A stretch of 64,000 bases of DNA from Actinoallomurus bryophytorum (GCF_006716425.1 NZ_VFOZ01000002.1:372001-436000), one strand, 5' to 3'. Positions 39,447 to 48,681 are shown, counted from the first letter of the stretch. Translations and numbers: made by a program. Notes: generated by a model from the sequence alone, not told the origin.

Positions 39447-39908
39447 ATGGTGACCGCCAAAGACGTGCTCATCGCGGGTACGGTCCTCACCGGCGTCGCG
39501 GCACTGGCCGGCAGGCTGCTCCCGCGACGCGAACCTCCGGCCGGCCGGCCCGTCTCCGAGAGATCCCCGGACGCGGCCGATGGCGACCACCGTTACGTGC
39601 GAACGATGACCGAGCTCAACCACACCTTCGCCCTGCTCGGCGTGGCCTCCACCCCCTTCATCAACTTCGCGCTGTTCGACTCCTACCATCCCCACCCGCT
39701 GCGCAGCTTCTTCTCGCTCTGGTGGCAGGGCCGTACGAGACGGCACGGGCGCGGCTGGATCGTCACTGGCCGGACGAGGTCACGGCGGGTTCGGCCTGCG
39801 CCGGCGGCGGGTCCTCCTCGGACGACGCCTCGGCCCGACCGCCGGCGACCAGACGCTCGGTCGGCAGGAAGCAGAAGATCAGGCAGAGCACATGCGGCCA
39901 GAACATGA
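39447..39908 (+). CDS. hypothetical membrane-anchored protein, possibly frameshifted
   Basis: The first 90 or so residues look like a real protein: a membrane helix (6-22), then RTMTELNHTFALLGVASTPFINFALFDSYHPH and LRSFFSLWW. From about residue 94 the sequence becomes arginine-rich and reads antisense to the convergent membrane protein gene, overlapping it by 146 bases. A protein-like continuation (PYETARARLDRHWPDE) lies in the next frame, so an indel or truncation near 39725 is likely. Function unknown. Confidence 0.4.
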   Translation: MVTAKDVLIAGTVLTGVAALAGRLLPRREPPAGRPVSERSPDAADGDHRYVRTMTELNHTFALLGVASTPFINFALFDSYHPHPLRSFFSLWWQGRTRRHGRGWIVTGRTRSRRVRPAPAAGPPRTTPRPDRRRPDARSAGSRRSGRAHAART

Positions 39909-40665
39909 TGGTGATCATGGCGAACACGGACAGGTGGAAGAGGACGAAGGCGGCCACCAGCAGGTGCCGATACCGGGGCTTCACGAAAAGAATCACCGGC
40001 GAGGAGAATTCCATCGCCATGATGCCCCACTGCGCCCAGTGCAGCAGCTCGGCATGGTGGAGCAGCGGATCCGCGATGAACGTGCCACGTCGTAGCACCG
40101 CGCGGACGAGCGTGGCACTGTTCACCCACCCCCAGCCGCCGAACCGGACCTTGGCCCACGCGGCGAGGAAGTACGTGGCGACCACCGCGAGCTGTACGCA
40201 GCGCATGGCCCAGCCCGCGGACTCCGACGGCGTTCGATCGCGGAACGCCGCCCTGCCGACCGTGGGCAGGACGGCCAGGGCGACCAGGTAGGCGAAGCGG
40301 TCGTGATCGACCTTGCCGAACGAGAAGGCGATGACGATCCACTCGAAATAGAGCACCGCGATCGTCCCGCCGAGCAGACGTGGCAGCCGGCCGGTCGCCG
40401 CCACCGGCGACAGGATGAGCAGCGACCAGCGCACCACCTCGATCAGCGCGGCGGCCGGATGCGGCAGGTGCAGCAGCTTGCCGACGATCAGCGGCTGGTA
40501 CAGCGACGCGGCACTGGCGTGTTCGCTGCTCACCGGGTGCAGTAGCAGCACGTCGAGCGGGACGAAGAGGTATGCCGCCGCGCGGAAGACCGCGATCCGC
40601 GCCTTCGGCACAGGGGCGAACCACCACGACGCGAACGCCACGCCGGGTTTCACGAGCGCGTCCAC
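39763..40665 (-). CDS. multi-pass membrane protein, HTTM-like
   Basis: A 300-residue protein with eight or so hydrophobic segments and features of the HTTM (vitamin K-dependent carboxylase-like membrane) group. These include an early RIAVFRAAAYLFVPLD helix, histidine-rich turns around residues 55-60, and LHWAQWGIMAMEF and HLLVAAFVLFHLSVF helices. The assignment to HTTM is tentative. The last 25 residues are soluble and acidic. It overlaps the upstream gene by 16 bases and is co-transcribed with it. Confidence 0.65.
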   Translation of the reverse strand: MDALVKPGVAFASWWFAPVPKARIAVFRAAAYLFVPLDVLLLHPVSSEHASAASLYQPLIVGKLLHLPHPAAALIEVVRWSLLILSPVAATGRLPRLLGGTIAVLYFEWIVIAFSFGKVDHDRFAYLVALAVLPTVGRAAFRDRTPSESAGWAMRCVQLAVVATYFLAAWAKVRFGGWGWVNSATLVRAVLRRGTFIADPLLHHAELLHWAQWGIMAMEFSSPVILFVKPRYRHLLVAAFVLFHLSVFAMITIMFWPHVLCLIFCFLPTERLVAGGRAEASSEEDPPPAQAEPAVTSSGQ

Positions 40666-41150
40666 TGAGCGATCGTGAACTCCCGGGTTCCGACGTACAA
40701 GCGGTGCCGGAGCATGTAGTACTGCTGGATCAGCCTGACGCCCGTCCAGCGCGGCTCCCGGGGTTTCAGCCGGTCGTGTGCTTCGACCAGCCGTTCCAGC
40801 AGCCCGGGATCGACCTTGAACCGGGTCCCTTGCCCCTCCGCCTCGGCACGGGTGATGCCCACCTCGCCGGCGTCCAGCCTCACCCGCTTCCAGGTCCCGT
40901 CCGGCATGCGTGCGTCGAGAGCCATGACGTTGACATTGCCGTTCGGTGGCGTGCTCGTCGAGTACATCCGGAAGGGTCCGAAGGGGAACGCGTCATCGTC
41001 ACCGAATGCCGTACCGGCCAGCAGCAGTGTCAGGCAGACCGCCGTCACCAGTATCCGGATCGCGCGTGCCCTGGGGCGCAGCCGCTGGATGCTCATCAGA
41101 GCCCATTTGATCATGTGGACGCCGATGAGGAACATGACGGGGCCGAACAA
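40650..41150 (-). CDS. membrane-anchored protein of unknown function, partner of the HTTM-like protein
   Basis: A 166-residue protein with a membrane helix near residues 30-48, after a basic stretch QRLRPRARAIR. The rest is an extracytoplasmic domain starting DDDAFPFGPFRMYSTS. No catalytic motif is seen. Small single-helix proteins of this type commonly accompany HTTM-like membrane proteins, and the 16-base overlap supports a functional pair. The start could be the ATG at 41150 or internal ATGs at 41114 or 41096. Confidence 0.6.
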   Translation of the reverse strand: MFGPVMFLIGVHMIKWALMSIQRLRPRARAIRILVTAVCLTLLLAGTAFGDDDAFPFGPFRMYSTSTPPNGNVNVMALDARMPDGTWKRVRLDAGEVGITRAEAEGQGTRFKVDPGLLERLVEAHDRLKPREPRWTGVRLIQQYYMLRHRLYVGTREFTIAQWTRS

Positions 41151-41180
41151 CCCGGCCTCAAGAGGACAGGAGCCGCGTGG

Positions 41181-41855
41181 TCAGCAACCGGGATCGGTGA
41201 TGACCTCCACCCAGAGCGCATCGGGATCATCGGCATCGATCGCCGGGTCGATCGCCGCCACCTCCGCCAGTACGACCCGCTCACACGCCTTGATCCGGGC
41301 GAAGTGGGCATGCTGCTCTTCCTCCGGCCGTGAGTGATGGGGCTCCTGGAGGTGAAGATCCCTGAAGATCGCGACCGCGGATCGCCACCGCCACGCCAGT
41401 TCGACGAGTTGCGCCATCGAGGAGTTGAGGAACATGACCGCCGGCTGGTACAGGTCCGCGTAGACCTCGCGCAGATCGGGATGGAGGTCGGCGGCCGTCA
41501 CCGGGGCGTCTCGGATGCCCAGCACCCGCCCGTCGCCGGCGACCGCCCCCATCTTCGGGGTCAGATCGTGACTCCCCCACCACCCGAGGTGGTACAACCG
41601 CTGATCGGCGGCGATCAGGCGGCGCTCCTGCTCCGCTGCCACGTTCGGAACCAGGAGCGGCTCGGTCGCGTGCTGAAACTCCGGCTTCATGATCAGGTCC
41701 GTCGGCAGGCCCCATTCCGCGAGGGCGAGCCGGTCCTTTTCCGGTATCTCCCAGCGTTCCACCGCCGCGGCGGGAGGCCGTTTCCGCTGATCGGGTGCGA
41801 CGATGCGCTCCAACGGCGCCACCATCACCGCCTGTAGACGTTCTTCAATCGACAT
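41181..41855 (-). CDS. SUKH-4-like immunity-type protein
   Basis: A 224-residue soluble protein. The segment GLPTDLI near 50, the YHLGWWGSHDLTPKMGAVAGDGRVLGI strand pair near 85-115, and FLNSSMAQLVELAW near 145 follow the usual pattern of SMI1/KNR4 (SUKH) family members, especially SUKH-4. These often act as antidotes to contact-dependent or polymorphic toxins. No toxin gene with a recognisable nuclease or deaminase domain is adjacent. The start ATG 41855 gives the family-like N-terminus; the gene lies 147 bases from the divergent methyltransferase gene. Confidence 0.6.
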   Translation of the reverse strand: MSIEERLQAVMVAPLERIVAPDQRKRPPAAAVERWEIPEKDRLALAEWGLPTDLIMKPEFQHATEPLLVPNVAAEQERRLIAADQRLYHLGWWGSHDLTPKMGAVAGDGRVLGIRDAPVTAADLHPDLREVYADLYQPAVMFLNSSMAQLVELAWRWRSAVAIFRDLHLQEPHHSRPEEEQHAHFARIKACERVVLAEVAAIDPAIDADDPDALWVEVITDPGC

Positions 41856-42002
41856 TCGCGCCCAATCGCTGGTTCTCGGAGGAAGTTCCACACACGAATA
41901 CCGCACTCTCGCGACCTGGCGGCGGATTGTCGTATCGCGCGGATTTTCCGGACGCCAGGCCATTAGATTGGGTCGCTCGTGGTGACACGCGAGAGGACCG
42001 CC

Positions 42003-42845
42003 GTGACCGACAGGGAGCGGGCGCTGCAGGGCGTCGATACGAACGTGCCCAGCGTGGCTCGCGTTTATGACTATCTGCTCGGCGGCAAGGACAACTTCGC
42101 CGTCGACCGGCAGGTGGCCGAGCTGATTCTGGAGATCTCCCCGGACGCGCCGGCAACGGGCCGCGCCAACCGGGAGTTCCTCGAGCGCGTCGTGCGCTAC
42201 CTCGCCGGCGAGGCCGGCGTCCGGCAGTTCATCGACCTGGGGTCGGGCCTGCCCACGCAAGGCAACGTGCACCAGATCGCCCAGGGCGTCGATCCGGCGG
42301 CGCGCGTGGTGTACGTCGACAACGACCCGATCGTCCTTACGCATGGCCAGGCCCTGCTCGCCGAAGACGGGGCCACGACCATCGTGCAGGGCGACATCCG
42401 CGAACCGAAAGCGCTCCTCGACCACGCCGGGCTCCGGCAGTTCATCGATTTCAGCCGGCCGGTCGGCCTGCTGCTCTTCGCGATCCTGCATCATCTGAAA
42501 GACGAGGAGGATCCGCGCGGCATCGCCACCCGGCTCCTGGCCGGGCTCCCCGCCGGCAGCTACATCGCCATCTCCCACTTTCACAATCCCGGCCCCGCGC
42601 TGCCGGCGGTCGCCGAGCAGGTCACCGCGGGCGAGAAGCTGTTCAACGAGCGGCTCGGCACCGGGCGCTGGCGGACACGCGAGGAGATCCTCGCCTACTT
42701 CGGCGGCCTGGAGCCGATCGAACCCGGCCTGGTGCCGCTCCTGCAGTGGCGCCCGTCCCCGTCGGCGGCGCCGCATGTGCGGACCGCTGCCGAGCTCGCA
42801 CCCCTCCACTACGCGTTCCTGGGTGGAGTCGCCCGCAAGCCCTGA
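42003..42845 (+). CDS. SAM-dependent methyltransferase, DUF574/PF04672 type
   Basis: A 280-residue protein. It begins with the family hallmark VPSVARVYDYLLGGKDNFAVD and has the SAM-binding motif FIDLGSGLPTQGNVHQIAQ. VYVDNDPIVLTHG and LLFAILHHLKDEEDP follow, and the protein ends PLHYAFLGGVARK. This actinomycete-specific family is large, and no physiological substrate is firmly known to me. GTG 42003 follows GAGAGGA; GTG codons at 41979 and 41982 are alternatives. Confidence 0.87.
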   Translation: MTDRERALQGVDTNVPSVARVYDYLLGGKDNFAVDRQVAELILEISPDAPATGRANREFLERVVRYLAGEAGVRQFIDLGSGLPTQGNVHQIAQGVDPAARVVYVDNDPIVLTHGQALLAEDGATTIVQGDIREPKALLDHAGLRQFIDFSRPVGLLLFAILHHLKDEEDPRGIATRLLAGLPAGSYIAISHFHNPGPALPAVAEQVTAGEKLFNERLGTGRWRTREEILAYFGGLEPIEPGLVPLLQWRPSPSAAPHVRTAAELAPLHYAFLGGVARKP

Positions 42846-42965
42846 CCGGCGGGCATACCGGGGCCCGGCGCCGGCCGACCTCCCGGGGCCGGCATTCAGA
42901 TCACCAGACGGTCCCCGGCAGACCGCCCTGGCGTGGCGCGGCTTCGTACCGCAGCGCGCGGCCGG

Positions 42966-43904
42966 TCACCGAAGTCGGCCGGCCAGCCAGTGGGCGACGG
43001 CGGTGAGCAGATCGTCGTCCACGGGGTCGCGGAGCAGCCGGCGGTAGGAGAGCACGGATGCCCGGCCGCCGGTGCGACGCAGGACGTGGGTCAGGCCGGG
43101 AATCCGCTGGGTCTCGGCCCCACCCGGCACCAGGCGCGCGATCACGTCCAGGTCGCCCGGGTCGACTTGGACGTCCTTGTCGCCGGTGATCGCCAGGACG
43201 GGAACCGCGATGCGGGCCAGGTCCGGCCGGGGGTCATAGGCCAGTTGCTCGCGCCACCACCGGGCGTTGACCCGTATGGCGCCGAAGCGGGCGCTGTCGG
43301 TGGTGGTGGCGGCCAGCCGGGTCAGCTGCCGGTTGCCGACGCGGCGCAGGAAGGGCAGGAGGGGGCGGATCGGACGTGGCAGCGTGTCGGCGAGCCGGGC
43401 GCCCTGCCAGCGTACGGCCTGGTCACCGGGGCGGGCGTAACCGGCGAGCAGGACCGCGGCGGCCGGCTGGGCGTGGGCGGCCAGCCACATCGCGTGCACC
43501 GCGCCTTCGCTGTGACCAAGCACGCCGACGGCACGCGGGTGGATCTCCGGATGGTCGCGCAGGGCACGCAGAGCGGCCGCGGCGTCGGCCCGGTTGTCCA
43601 GGAAGCCGACGGCGTGCCAGTCGCCCGGGGTGGCACCGACGCCGCGGCGGTCGTAGCGGAGCGAGGCGATGCCGTGCCGGGCCAGGGCGGTGGCCAGCGG
43701 GCGGCCGAGGTCCATGCGTACGTGCCTGGCGTTGGACTCGCGGTCGATCTTTCCGGAGCCGGGCAGGCAGAGCACGGCCGGGTGCGGGCCGGGGCCGGCG
43801 GGCAAAGTGAGCGTGCTCGCGAGGGCGAGGCCGTCGGCGGCCGGGACTGCCAGCTGGATCTCTCGCGCCAGGCCTGTTGCCGCCGTCGTGCCGGGGTTCG
43901 TCAT
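42966..43904 (-). CDS. alpha/beta hydrolase with dienelactone hydrolase/S9-like fold
   Basis: A 312-residue hydrolase with nucleophile GHSEGA (GVLGHSEGAVHAM), acid in ITGDKDVQVD and histidine in PGLTHVLRR, giving a complete triad. An LPGSGKIDRES segment near residue 40 provides the oxyanion-hole side. Related proteins include esterases and bile acid or S9-type hydrolases; substrate unknown. GAGGTGGAC precedes the ATG. It is divergent from the HTH regulator at 43963, with a 58-base AT-rich gap, and is probably controlled by it. Confidence 0.8.
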   Translation of the reverse strand: MTNPGTTAATGLAREIQLAVPAADGLALASTLTLPAGPGPHPAVLCLPGSGKIDRESNARHVRMDLGRPLATALARHGIASLRYDRRGVGATPGDWHAVGFLDNRADAAAALRALRDHPEIHPRAVGVLGHSEGAVHAMWLAAHAQPAAAVLLAGYARPGDQAVRWQGARLADTLPRPIRPLLPFLRRVGNRQLTRLAATTTDSARFGAIRVNARWWREQLAYDPRPDLARIAVPVLAITGDKDVQVDPGDLDVIARLVPGGAETQRIPGLTHVLRRTGGRASVLSYRRLLRDPVDDDLLTAVAHWLAGRLR

Positions 43905-43962
43905 GTCCACCTCTATTGTTATCAGTTTTGATATTAATACCATAAGGGGTAATGATGGGTCC

Positions 43963-44487
43963 ATGGCCACTCTCGACCTGCTGCTGCACCCCGTCCGGCT
44001 GCGCATCCTGCGGACGCTCCTGGACGGTCGCCCGGCCACGACCGCGCAGCTGCGCGAGCGGCTGCCCGACATCCCACCCGCGACCATGTACCGGCACGTC
44101 GCGGCGCTCGCGGCCGCAGGCGTGCTCGACGTACTCGGCGAGAAGCGGATACGCGGCACGGTCGAGCGCACCTACCGGGTCTGCTGGGACCGCGCCGAGA
44201 TCGACCCGGCCGACCGGGCCACCATGACCACCGACGATCACCGCAGGACGTTCACCGCGTTCATCGGCGGGCTACTGGCCGACTTCGATCAGTACCTCGC
44301 CTGCGAACCGGCCGACCCCACTGCCGACGGCGTGACCTACCAGCAGGTCGCGCTGTGGCTGACCGACACCGAGATGGCCGAACTACTGGTCGAGATACGC
44401 GCGGCCGTCACCGCCCGGATGGGCCGCGATCCCGGCCCGAACACCACCCGCCGCATGATCAGCCTGGTGGCCATGCCCGCGGAGTGA
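43963..44487 (+). CDS. ArsR-like winged helix-turn-helix regulator
   Basis: A 174-residue regulator. Residues 1-75 form a winged helix-turn-helix (LLLHPVRLRILRTLLDGR, TTAQLRERLPDIPPATMYRHVAAL). A helical C-terminal region (90-174) resembles the ligand-binding part found in ArsR-like (HTH_20) proteins. No metal-binding cysteine pair is seen. It is divergent from the hydrolase gene, and the AT-rich intergenic stretch (GATATTAATACC near 43930) is a likely binding region. Confidence 0.8.
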   Translation: MATLDLLLHPVRLRILRTLLDGRPATTAQLRERLPDIPPATMYRHVAALAAAGVLDVLGEKRIRGTVERTYRVCWDRAEIDPADRATMTTDDHRRTFTAFIGGLLADFDQYLACEPADPTADGVTYQQVALWLTDTEMAELLVEIRAAVTARMGRDPGPNTTRRMISLVAMPAE

Positions 44488-44661
44488 CTCCGTTCGGGCA
44501 GGTCAGAGCAGGATTGTGAGCATCCCCTGGCCCCAGCCCGCGACCAGACGGCAGGACCAGGTACCCCTTTAGGTAGTTCTCCGGATTCGCGGTGGCGGCT
44601 CCGCGTGCAAAGTGATGAGTGGAAGGACTCCTCGCACAACGGAAGAGGGGGCGAGAGTCCG

Positions 44662-44859
44662 ATGTGCAAGCATCAGCCACCATGCCCGGCGGCCGAGGCT
44701 GCTGATCATGGCGCGTCTCGTATGATCGCCTACCACCCAGAACAGGGGTGGGGGCTGCTGTGCAACGGTGTGATCATCTTCGACGACACCGGCGAGTTGC
44801 TCCCCAACGGGTGCAGCATCCCCATCCACAAGGCCATGTTCGAGCCGGCGGCCGCATAA
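44662..44859 (+). CDS. DUF5999 family small protein
   Basis: A 65-residue protein starting MCKHQPPCPAAEAADH, followed by HPEQGWGLLCNGVIIFDD and GELLPNG. This is the invariant pattern of a short actinomycete protein family (DUF5999) of unknown function that often lies near regulators. ATG 44662 with GGCGAGAG upstream gives the family start. It is a single-gene unit. Confidence 0.85.
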   Translation: MCKHQPPCPAAEAADHGASRMIAYHPEQGWGLLCNGVIIFDDTGELLPNGCSIPIHKAMFEPAAA

Positions 44860-45239
44860 GGCACGGTTCGGCGCTCGGTACGGGGCCGCCCCGACGGCCA
44901 CACCGCACTCCGCACCGAGCGTTCATAACGGAGGGCTTCGCCTCACGGCCCCCAACCACGAGGCACACACCCTGACCCCCAGGGCCCTTCCGTACTCCCC
45001 CGCCCAACCCGGCGCCGGGGCCGGGGCATTGATCCCGGTCCCGACGCCGGGTTGCGACGAGCAGAACAGACGGGGGCGCGCGGCCACCTCGGGCTGGTCG
45101 ATCGGGGTACGGGCCGTGCGCGCTCCGGCAGCGACCTCTCGTCATCGGGGCGCCGGCGGGCGCGAAACTCCCCGGCCCACCGCGGCTGAAGGCGGCAGAT
45201 GACCTCTCACCAGGGACGTTACCCTTGGACCGGAGGCTC
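44860..45239. other. 380-base gap without a recognised gene
   Basis: Apart from the hairpin at 44872-44921 and the presumed promoter of the downstream regulator, I see no coding sequence, repeat or RNA here. Open frames in the gap are short or antisense and lack ribosome-binding sites. Confidence 0.5.
44872..44921 (+). terminator. probable hairpin terminator of the DUF5999 gene
   Basis: CGCTCGGT and ACCGAGCG pair perfectly, with a few more pairs past one mismatch, around a 30-base GC-rich loop, starting 13 bases after the DUF5999 stop. Without a T-run it is a moderate candidate. Confidence 0.45.
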
Positions 45240-47570
45240 ATGAAGACGACGATGGACGAGCGCGATCGCGAAATCGGACGGCTGCCGGAGGATCTGACCA
45301 CCTTCGTGGGGCGTCGGCAGGCGGCTGCCGAAGCGCGGCGCTTGCTGACGGAGTCGCGGCTGGTGACGCTGACGGGTGTGGGGGGCGTCGGCAAGACCCG
45401 CCTGGCCCTCCACGTGGCGCGGCAGGTCCGGCGTTCGTTCCGTAACGGCGTCTGGCTGGTCGAACTGGCCGACCTGGAGGACCCGTCGCTGGTGCCCGCG
45501 GCGGTGGCCGCGACGATTCGGCTGCCGGACGCGTCCGGCCGTACGCCGACTGCCGTACTCGTCGACTACCTGGCCGACAAACAGTTCCTGCTCGTGCTCG
45601 ACAACTGCGAGCATCTGCTCCCGTCCTGCGCGCGCATGGCACGGGAGATCCTTGCGGCGGCCCCCGGTCTGCGAATCCTCGCGACCAGCCGTGAGCCGCT
45701 GACGGTTCGCGGCGGGCAGACACTCTCGGTCGCGCCGCTGACGGTGCCGAACGACAAGGCCGCCGTCGCGACAGGCGCCAGGGAGGAGTACGCGTCCCTG
45801 CGGCTCTTCCAGGATCGCGCCTCGGCGGTCGCGCCGGGCTTCGTCGTGAACAGCGCGAACGCGTCGATCGTCTCGGCCGTGTGCCGGAGGCTCGACGGGC
45901 TGCCGCTCGCGATCGAACTCGCGGCCGCGTGGATGCGCGTGCTCTCACCGGAGCAGTTGCTGGCACGGCTGGAGGACCGGTTCCGCCTGTTGCGCCGCAC
46001 CGAGTACGGCAGGCCGGAGCGGCACCATACTCTGCGCGCCACGGTGGAGTGGAGCTTCGGGCTGTGCTCTGAAGCCGAACGCCTGCTGTGGTCGCGGCTC
46101 TCGGTGTTCGCCGGGGAGTTCGACCTGGAGGCGGCCGAGGCGGTCGGCGCCGGCGGCGAACTGGATGTGATCAATGGGCTGGGCAGCCTGGTGGACCGGT
46201 CGATCCTGGTCCGTTCCGAGGACGGCCCGCGGGCGCGGTACCGCATGCTGGAGATCATCCGGCAGTTCGGATCCGAGCGGCTGGCCGCCACCGGTGAGGC
46301 CCCGCGCGTACGGCGCGCGCACCGTGACCACTATCTCCGTGAGGCCGTACGGGCGGAGGCGGACTGGTCAGGGCCTCGTCAGGGTGAGTGGGGCCGGCGG
46401 CTGGCGGCCGAACGGGGCAATCTGTGGGCGGCGCTGGACTACAGCCTCGGCCAGGCCTCCGAAGTCCGCACCGGGCTGCGAATGGCCGGGACCCTGTGGC
46501 CGTACTGGGTCGGCTGCGGGCTCGTCCGCGACGGCGCGCACTGGCTGGGGCGGGCGCTCGCGCTGGACACCGAGCCCAGCCGGGAGCGCGTACGCGCGCT
46601 GTGGGTCAACGGCTGGATCGCCTCCCTTCGCGGAGAGGCCGCCGCCAGCCTCGCGATGCTGCGCGAGGCCCGTGACCAGGCGACCACGCTCGGCGAGGAG
46701 ATCGAGCTGACGTATGCGCTGCAGTTCCTCGCCACGGCGGAGATGTTCGCGGGGAATCTCGCCCTGGCGGTCCCGATGCTGGACGAGGCGCTGGCCCGGC
46801 ATCGGACCTCCCCGCGGTGGACGGTACCGGCGCTGGCGGTCTTCAGTCTGCGAGCCCGCCCGGCCGTGCTGATGGGCGACAACGACACCGCGTTCGCGCT
46901 GCTCACCGAGTGCCTGTCGATCTGCGAGGCCCTGGACGAACGCTGGATACGGTCGTGGGCGGAGTGGAACCTCGGCGGCGCGTACTGGATGACCGGCGAG
47001 ATGGACGCGTCGGCGGCCCACCTACGGGCGTCTCTGCGTCTCAGGCAGGATGTCGGCGACCGGCTCGGCATCCCTTGCTGTGTCGAGATGCTGGGCTGGG
47101 TGGCGCATGCCACCGGCCGGTCCCGCCGGGCCGCCGTGCTGCTCGGCGCGGCCGACGCGGGCTGGGAGCTGATCGGCCGGCCGCTGTTCAGCTTCGAGAG
47201 CCTCCTGGCTCCGCACGAGCGCTGCCGTGCCGAGTGCCGTGAAGTGCTCGGCGACGCGGAGTATCGGGCAGCGCGTGAGGAGGGCGTCCGGATGTCTCAG
47301 CGCGAGTTGGTCGCCTACGCGCTGGGTGAGGAGCCGCCAAGGCCGGAGCCTGGCGTGCTGTCGACCGAGATCGCCGCCCAGGCGTTGACGAAGCGCGAAC
47401 GCGAGGTCGCCGCGATGGTCGCGCGGGGCATGACCGACCGGGAGATCGCTGCCGGCCTGGTGATCGCCCAGCGCACCGCCGAGGGCCACGTCGCACACAT
47501 TCTGACCAAGCTCGGTTTCACCTCGCGTACCCAGATCGCGGCCTGGATGGCCCGCCGCCCGAGGCGGTGA
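45240..47570 (+). CDS. NB-ARC/TPR regulator with LuxR C-terminal domain
   Basis: A 776-residue regulator. N-terminal linker LPEDLTTFVGRR leads into an ATPase with Walker A TGVGGVGKTRLA near 50-61, Walker B LLVLDNCEHLL near 122-132 and GLPLAIELAA. TPR-like helices fill 340-680. Residues about 715-770 form the LuxR helix-turn-helix: LTKREREVAAMV, TDREIAAGLVIAQRTAEGHV and HILTKLGF. Related actinomycete proteins are ATP-dependent activators. The ATG at 45240 is preceded by GGAGG; a second ATG at 45252 is possible. The gene overlaps the downstream MetE-like gene by four bases (GTGA), suggesting an operon. Confidence 0.87.
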   Translation: MKTTMDERDREIGRLPEDLTTFVGRRQAAAEARRLLTESRLVTLTGVGGVGKTRLALHVARQVRRSFRNGVWLVELADLEDPSLVPAAVAATIRLPDASGRTPTAVLVDYLADKQFLLVLDNCEHLLPSCARMAREILAAAPGLRILATSREPLTVRGGQTLSVAPLTVPNDKAAVATGAREEYASLRLFQDRASAVAPGFVVNSANASIVSAVCRRLDGLPLAIELAAAWMRVLSPEQLLARLEDRFRLLRRTEYGRPERHHTLRATVEWSFGLCSEAERLLWSRLSVFAGEFDLEAAEAVGAGGELDVINGLGSLVDRSILVRSEDGPRARYRMLEIIRQFGSERLAATGEAPRVRRAHRDHYLREAVRAEADWSGPRQGEWGRRLAAERGNLWAALDYSLGQASEVRTGLRMAGTLWPYWVGCGLVRDGAHWLGRALALDTEPSRERVRALWVNGWIASLRGEAAASLAMLREARDQATTLGEEIELTYALQFLATAEMFAGNLALAVPMLDEALARHRTSPRWTVPALAVFSLRARPAVLMGDNDTAFALLTECLSICEALDERWIRSWAEWNLGGAYWMTGEMDASAAHLRASLRLRQDVGDRLGIPCCVEMLGWVAHATGRSRRAAVLLGAADAGWELIGRPLFSFESLLAPHERCRAECREVLGDAEYRAAREEGVRMSQRELVAYALGEEPPRPEPGVLSTEIAAQALTKREREVAAMVARGMTDREIAAGLVIAQRTAEGHVAHILTKLGFTSRTQIAAWMARRPRR

Positions 47571-48628
47571 GGTTCTCGCCCATGCGACCGCGAACATCCA
47601 GGTCACTGCATTTCGTCGGCAGCATCCCCGCGGACGGCGCCGAAGAGGCGATGCGGTCCATGCTCAGCTGGGGCGGCCCGTACGTGCGGTCCGTCACCGA
47701 CGGCGAGGTCGGTGACCAGGGCCGCTGGATCGCCGACCTGGTGAACGGCTTCGCCGAGCACCCGGACCTCACGCTCGTGAGCAAGGGCGAATGGTCAAAC
47801 TACCGGGACATCCCCCGCTTCCGGGTTCGCCGCGGGCACCGGCTGGACGCCGGCCACCTGGACTTCCGGCGCGATACGGACGCGCTCGCGGCGCTCCCCG
47901 TGTTCCGCGCGCTGCGTGCCGAGTCGCGAAGGGATGACCTGTCCTTCCAGGTCGGCATCCCCGGCGACCTGGACCTGGCCCTGTTCACCTTCGGCCCGCT
48001 CGGAGCGCTCCGGCACCGCGCGGTCTTCCGCCAGGTGCTCGCCCGCGAGATACGACACGTCCACGCCGAAGCCGGCGACGACGTCATCTTCCAGATCGAG
48101 ATGCCCGCCGAGCTGATCGTCATGTGCCGAACCCCCAGGCCGCTGTGCGGCATCATGGCCGTCCTGCTGGCACGCGGCGTGACGAAACTGATCCGGCAAA
48201 CCCTCACCGGCACCCGCTTCGGCCTGCACCTGTGCCTCGGCGACCTCAACCACGAAAGCCTCGGAAAACCGCGAACCACACGCCCCCTCGTACAGATCGC
48301 CAACGCACTGGCCCGCCAGTGGCCCCCCGGCCGGCCGCTGGAATACCTGCACGCTCCCCTCACCGGCGGTGCCGACCCCGTCCCTGCCGAACCCGCCTAC
48401 TACACCCCCCTCCGCGACCTCCACCTCCACCCGCGAACCCGCTTCATCGCCGGCCTCGTGCAGGAGACCAGCACCACAGCCCGGCTACGACACGCCCTCG
48501 AACTCACCGAGACCGCCTACGGCGAACCCGTCGACATCGCCGCCGGCTGCGGCCTTGCCAGGCGCACGCCCGAAGCCGCGGCGGCCAACGCCGAACTGTC
48601 CCGGATGCTCTGCGAAGACGCTCCGTGA
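47567..48628 (+). CDS. MetE/UROD-like TIM-barrel protein
   Basis: A 353-residue protein resembling the C-terminal catalytic barrel of cobalamin-independent methionine synthase and related UROD/MetE-like enzymes: SLHFVGSIPA, SVTDGEVGDQGRW, FQVGIPGDLDLALF, HVHAEAGDDVIFQIEMPAEL and a late DIAAGCGLARR. In MetE the equivalents of the late cysteine and the early histidine bind zinc. The acceptor is unknown. GTG 47567 overlaps the stop of the regulator gene; an ATG at 47582 is an alternative. Confidence 0.7.
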   Translation: MRFSPMRPRTSRSLHFVGSIPADGAEEAMRSMLSWGGPYVRSVTDGEVGDQGRWIADLVNGFAEHPDLTLVSKGEWSNYRDIPRFRVRRGHRLDAGHLDFRRDTDALAALPVFRALRAESRRDDLSFQVGIPGDLDLALFTFGPLGALRHRAVFRQVLAREIRHVHAEAGDDVIFQIEMPAELIVMCRTPRPLCGIMAVLLARGVTKLIRQTLTGTRFGLHLCLGDLNHESLGKPRTTRPLVQIANALARQWPPGRPLEYLHAPLTGGADPVPAEPAYYTPLRDLHLHPRTRFIAGLVQETSTTARLRHALELTETAYGEPVDIAAGCGLARRTPEAAAANAELSRMLCEDAP

Positions 48629-48681
48629 GCACCCCGGCAGGCCGGTTTCGTAGCCGTACGGGCGCCGTACCGCGGCGCGCC

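Noticed and set aside
37894-39453. 519-codon frame beside the DUF3494 gene
   Set aside because: Arg/His/Pro-rich shadow frame; the DUF3494 protein in the other frame has a signal peptide and conserved repeats.
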